Positions 61,660-64,000 of a stretch of DNA of 64,000 nt are shown here, piece by piece. How positions within the stretch are numbered: the first letter of the stretch is position 1; each line of letters begins with the position of its first letter. Source of the DNA: Hyphomicrobiaceae bacterium (GTDB lineage Bacteria; Pseudomonadota; Alphaproteobacteria; Rhizobiales; Hyphomicrobiaceae); the NCBI GenBank assembly GCA_022844275.1, contig JALHMB010000002.1, positions 844,580 through 908,579 on the forward strand, read 5' to 3'. Position numbers and translations under genes: made by a program. The notes beneath the pieces were generated by a model. The model was not told the DNA's origin and made no database searches. It was given only the letters and a program-made list of their open reading frames with translations.

Positions 61660-62637
61660 TCATCGCGCGTTGCGAGTCGGTCCGCCCGAATGTGCAAGGT
61701 AGTCGGCTAAGCGTTCCGCCTCGAGGTCACCGAGCGCCGTGGCAGATCGAACCGCGCAACCTGGCTCGGTGCCGTGACGACAATTACGAAACCGGCATTG
61801 CGTTGCTAAGCGTTCGATATCGTCGAAGTCCCTCTCATCGGCGCCGTCGGCGTTCCAGAGTTCCAAACCGCGTAAGCCGGGCGTGTCAACAATGGCGCCG
61901 CCTTGAGGTCGGACGAGCAACTGGCGAAAGGTCGTCGTATGTCGGCCGCGACCATCATAGCTTCGGACTTCCTGTGTTGCTTGTGCGTCGCGGCCAAGCA
62001 GCTTGTTCGTCAATGTCGATTTGCCGACGCCGGATGAGCCGACAAATGCGACGGTGCGATTGCCCTGGAAATATTGCTCCAGAACACGCAGACCGTCGCT
62101 CGCGCGCGCGCCAATCGCATGAGTGGGCACTTCCGGTCCAATCCCCGCGATTGCTCCTCCCAATCCAATAATTTCATCTCCCAAATCCGATTTATTGACA
62201 ACGATCACCGGGGCGGCACCACTTTGCTGCACCAGGGCAAGATAGCGCTTCATACGCTGCAGATTGAAGTCACCACCCTGTGCTGTCACGATGAAGACGA
62301 CATCGACATTGGCCGCAAGAAGCTGCGGCTCCGGCGTCCCTGATGCTTTGCGAATCAAGGCGCTGGTCCGCGGCAACACCGCCTCGATGGTGGCCGGGCC
62401 GTCGCCCTTCGAGAGACTTACTGCTACGAAGTCCCCGACGCCCGGCAAGTCGGATCTCTGCGATGCTGCGTTGCGCAGTCGCCCCGCAGTACCGGCCGAG
62501 AGTTCAGCACGCTCGGTGGCGATCCTAAAGTGGCTACGGTGCTCACCGACCACGCGTGCCGGTACGAGGCCCTCAGAGATATGGACCTCAAACAATTCTC
62601 GCCATCGGCCGTTCCAACCTAAAGTTTCGAGAGACAT
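61660..62637 (-). CDS. rsgA: Ribosome small-subunit-dependent GTPase RsgA
   Basis: RsgA is a circularly permuted GTPase that helps 30S maturation. The 325-aa protein has an OB-fold region, then G4 VNKSDL, G1 GSSGVGKST and G3 DTPGLR in permuted order, and a C-terminal zinc site with CRFRNCRHGTEPGC. ATG 62637 was chosen because the product begins with the family's N-terminus; the frame is open to 62748. A small zinc-ribbon gene lies upstream. Confidence 0.92.
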   Translation of the reverse strand: MSLETLGWNGRWRELFEVHISEGLVPARVVGEHRSHFRIATERAELSAGTAGRLRNAASQRSDLPGVGDFVAVSLSKGDGPATIEAVLPRTSALIRKASGTPEPQLLAANVDVVFIVTAQGGDFNLQRMKRYLALVQQSGAAPVIVVNKSDLGDEIIGLGGAIAGIGPEVPTHAIGARASDGLRVLEQYFQGNRTVAFVGSSGVGKSTLTNKLLGRDAQATQEVRSYDGRGRHTTTFRQLLVRPQGGAIVDTPGLRGLELWNADGADERDFDDIERLATQCRFRNCRHGTEPGCAVRSATALGDLEAERLADYLAHSGGPTRNAR

Positions 62638-62684
62638 TCGATTGGCCTCAACGAGCAATATGCGCGCTCTTGCGAGGAGAATGC

Positions 62685-62900
62685 TCAATTGCTCGTAGAT
62701 CCTCGATCGACCGTGCGGAGTTGACGAGCAACGACTTGTGCCTGCCATTCCGGGTCAAGCGCGACGCTGAGTATCGTGTTGCACCGATCGCACAAGAATA
62801 AGAACACGGGCAGTGTTCGCTGCGAGGATTCATCGCGGGCTCTCAGCGTGTCGACCACGATGTTCGGCGTAGCTTCGCACTTCGGACACTTGCCGAGCAT
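62685..62900 (-). CDS. Small zinc-ribbon protein
   Basis: The 71-aa product has CPKC near the start and CDRC 34 residues later, a typical four-cysteine zinc ribbon, in a context common for small conserved hypothetical proteins (MLGKCPKCEATPNIVVDTL, LPVFLFLCDRCNTILSVALD). It overlaps nothing and precedes rsgA by about 50 nt on the same strand, possibly in one transcript. Function unknown. Confidence 0.65.
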   Translation of the reverse strand: MLGKCPKCEATPNIVVDTLRARDESSQRTLPVFLFLCDRCNTILSVALDPEWQAQVVARQLRTVDRGSTSN

Positions 62901-63634
62901 GTTTAGTTCCTTTGGTTTTTACAAGCGTCCGTTCAACCCCGCGCCCAACACGAGGTGTATCGAGGTAAGTACTCGATTATTGGCCCACGCGATGCAACAT
63001 TCTGCTCAGACGGTTGCGAAAGCGATAGACGTCGTACTCCCGGCGTGCCGGCGTCAACTCGACCTGACGCAAAGGTCCCCGCCCGCGCCGGGAATGTCAG
63101 GACCGGGACAGAAGCCAACTAGCCGTTGCCTACGCGCAGTTTCGCTCCAGGGTCGGCGGCATCAGCTAGACCAAAGCGCAAGGAGGACCCGCCACGCGCG
63201 CGATCATGGTCGTGGTGCCAAGGAAACGTGGTGGACCACGACATAGTCCAAACTCCGACAATGAGCGTGTTCGCTCCGTTTACGCCTAGTGTGACCACCA
63301 CATCGGAGCCGGCTCTTCAGCGACTGGGGCCATATGAAGGGTAATGCGTACACCTCTCCGGACCGACACTTCGGAATTTAGTGCAGGCGTGTGGGGCTGC
63401 CGACGGACGCTGTGAAGGCCGTGTGGGTTATGGTGTCGTCAGTCCGCCAAGGATGTCGCAACTGCTCAGGACAGCTTTGGGTCTTGGTTGTGTGAGAACG
63501 CGGCGGGGTGAGTTCCGGCGGATTTGTCCTCAGTGATGGTGGGCGGTTTTGACCGGTTTCGTCACGTTTTTCGTCGAGAGCACGTTCTGATCGATCCTGA
63601 AGCGCGTCGGCAGCCCTTAGCGCACGCTTCGGCG
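62901..63634. other. Intergenic flank of an insertion sequence
   Basis: I see no gene in this stretch of about 730 nt. The right part (from about 63400) is probably the terminal non-coding end of the IS whose transposase follows. An inverted-repeat boundary could not be fixed, because the other end lies outside the window. Confidence 0.4.
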
Positions 63635-64000
63635 TCACGCGCGCACGGCCGCGATCAGCCCCTTCACGCCGACGATGTTCATGACGCGCGTGAGATTGTA
63701 GGCGAGCACGTGCAGGGCCATTTCGGAGGCGACACGCGGCAGCGTCTTCATCAGGAAGTGCGTCGCGCCCATGCGCATCTTCATGGTGCCGAACGGATGT
63801 TCGACCGTCTCGCGGCGCTCACGCATCGCGTTCGGGTTCGCGTCGAGCCGCTCCTGCACCGCTTCGAGGACATGCTCGTGTTCCCAGCGTTTGATGCGGC
63901 GCTCGTTGCCGGTCGTGCATTTGCGCCGAAGCGGGCAATCTCCGCACACGTTCGTCCAGTAGACGCGCATCTGCTTGCCATCTTCGTCGCGCGCGAACCG
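63635..64000 (-). mobile_element. IS1182-like transposase, C-terminal part (cut by window end)
   Basis: The open frame runs through the right edge. It contains CGDCPLRRKCTTGNERRIKR with the cysteine motif of IS1182-family (IS5-related) DDE transposases, RRETVEHPFGTMKMRMG with the catalytic glutamate region, and HVLAYNLTRVMNIVG at the end. About 120 C-terminal residues are visible; the rest and the ATG lie outside the window. The open frame suggests an intact element. Confidence 0.85.

Noticed and set aside
63378..63638. 86-codon minus-strand frame after the transposase
   Set aside because: Low-complexity, threonine/arginine-rich sequence in the presumed non-coding end of the insertion sequence.
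1..64000. CRISPR array or phage structural module
   Set aside because: I found no regularly spaced repeats and no capsid, tail or terminase genes; the only integrative signs are the integrase, tRNA fragments and the IS.

Overview
The window is high-GC DNA from a Gram-negative bacterium, most likely an alphaproteobacterium of the Hyphomicrobiales type. That placement is inferred from gene content: an HWE-family histidine kinase, a PRC-barrel/DUF937 protein, a GlsB-type membrane protein, the Kdp layout with an extra micro-gene, and a fused MrpA/B subunit. No rRNA gene or complete tRNA gene was seen, so the genus is not resolved.

Layout. 0.6-7.5 kb: an orphan sensor kinase and envelope or stress genes (DUF937/PRC-barrel protein, a secreted protein with four KFF repeats, an HtrA-type protease, small membrane or secreted proteins). 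7.6-14 kb: a cobalamin regulon in which a B12 riboswitch precedes btuB, followed by tonB, cobT, cobC and cobS, with cobU convergent. 14.1-17.4 kb: a periplasmic molybdenum hydroxylase (IorAB type) with a dihaem cytochrome c. 17.7-23.5 kb: NDH-2, an L,D-transpeptidase, a LuxR solo, and an SBP56/methanethiol-oxidase-type protein with a histidine-rich membrane protein. 24.0-32.6 kb: a complete high-affinity K+ system (micro-gene, kdpFABCDE) ending in a PTS IIA-Ntr-like gene.

33.8-48.5 kb is a mosaic, partly decayed accessory region. It begins with a 50-nt 3' fragment of a tRNA-Arg next to a P4-type tyrosine integrase. It holds an unusual membrane/coiled-coil protein with a possible DNA-binding tail, and fragments or broken copies of at least six genes (PepSY protein, FAD oxidoreductase, FMN reductase, amino-acid permease, cytochrome c, Spy/LTXXQ protein). 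Among them are intact genes for an HWE kinase, an Ntn-hydrolase-like protein, TspO, a thioesterase and a P1B-4 metal ATPase. A second tRNA 3' fragment (Lys type) lies at 48.3 kb.

48.5-64 kb: a CBS/BON protein, a LysR regulator, a small kinase, and a translationally coupled Mrp Na+/H+ antiporter operon (mnhAB-C-D-E-F-G) preceded by a second IIA-Ntr-like gene. Further upstream are two GreA/Rnk-like genes, a tandem universal stress protein, RsgA and a zinc-ribbon protein. The right edge cuts an IS1182-like transposase.

As a whole the window reads as stress, ion-homeostasis and cofactor functions. The most notable links are one IIA-Ntr-like gene attached to each of the two large cation-transport operons, and a diverged repeat found once in the mosaic and once near rsgA.
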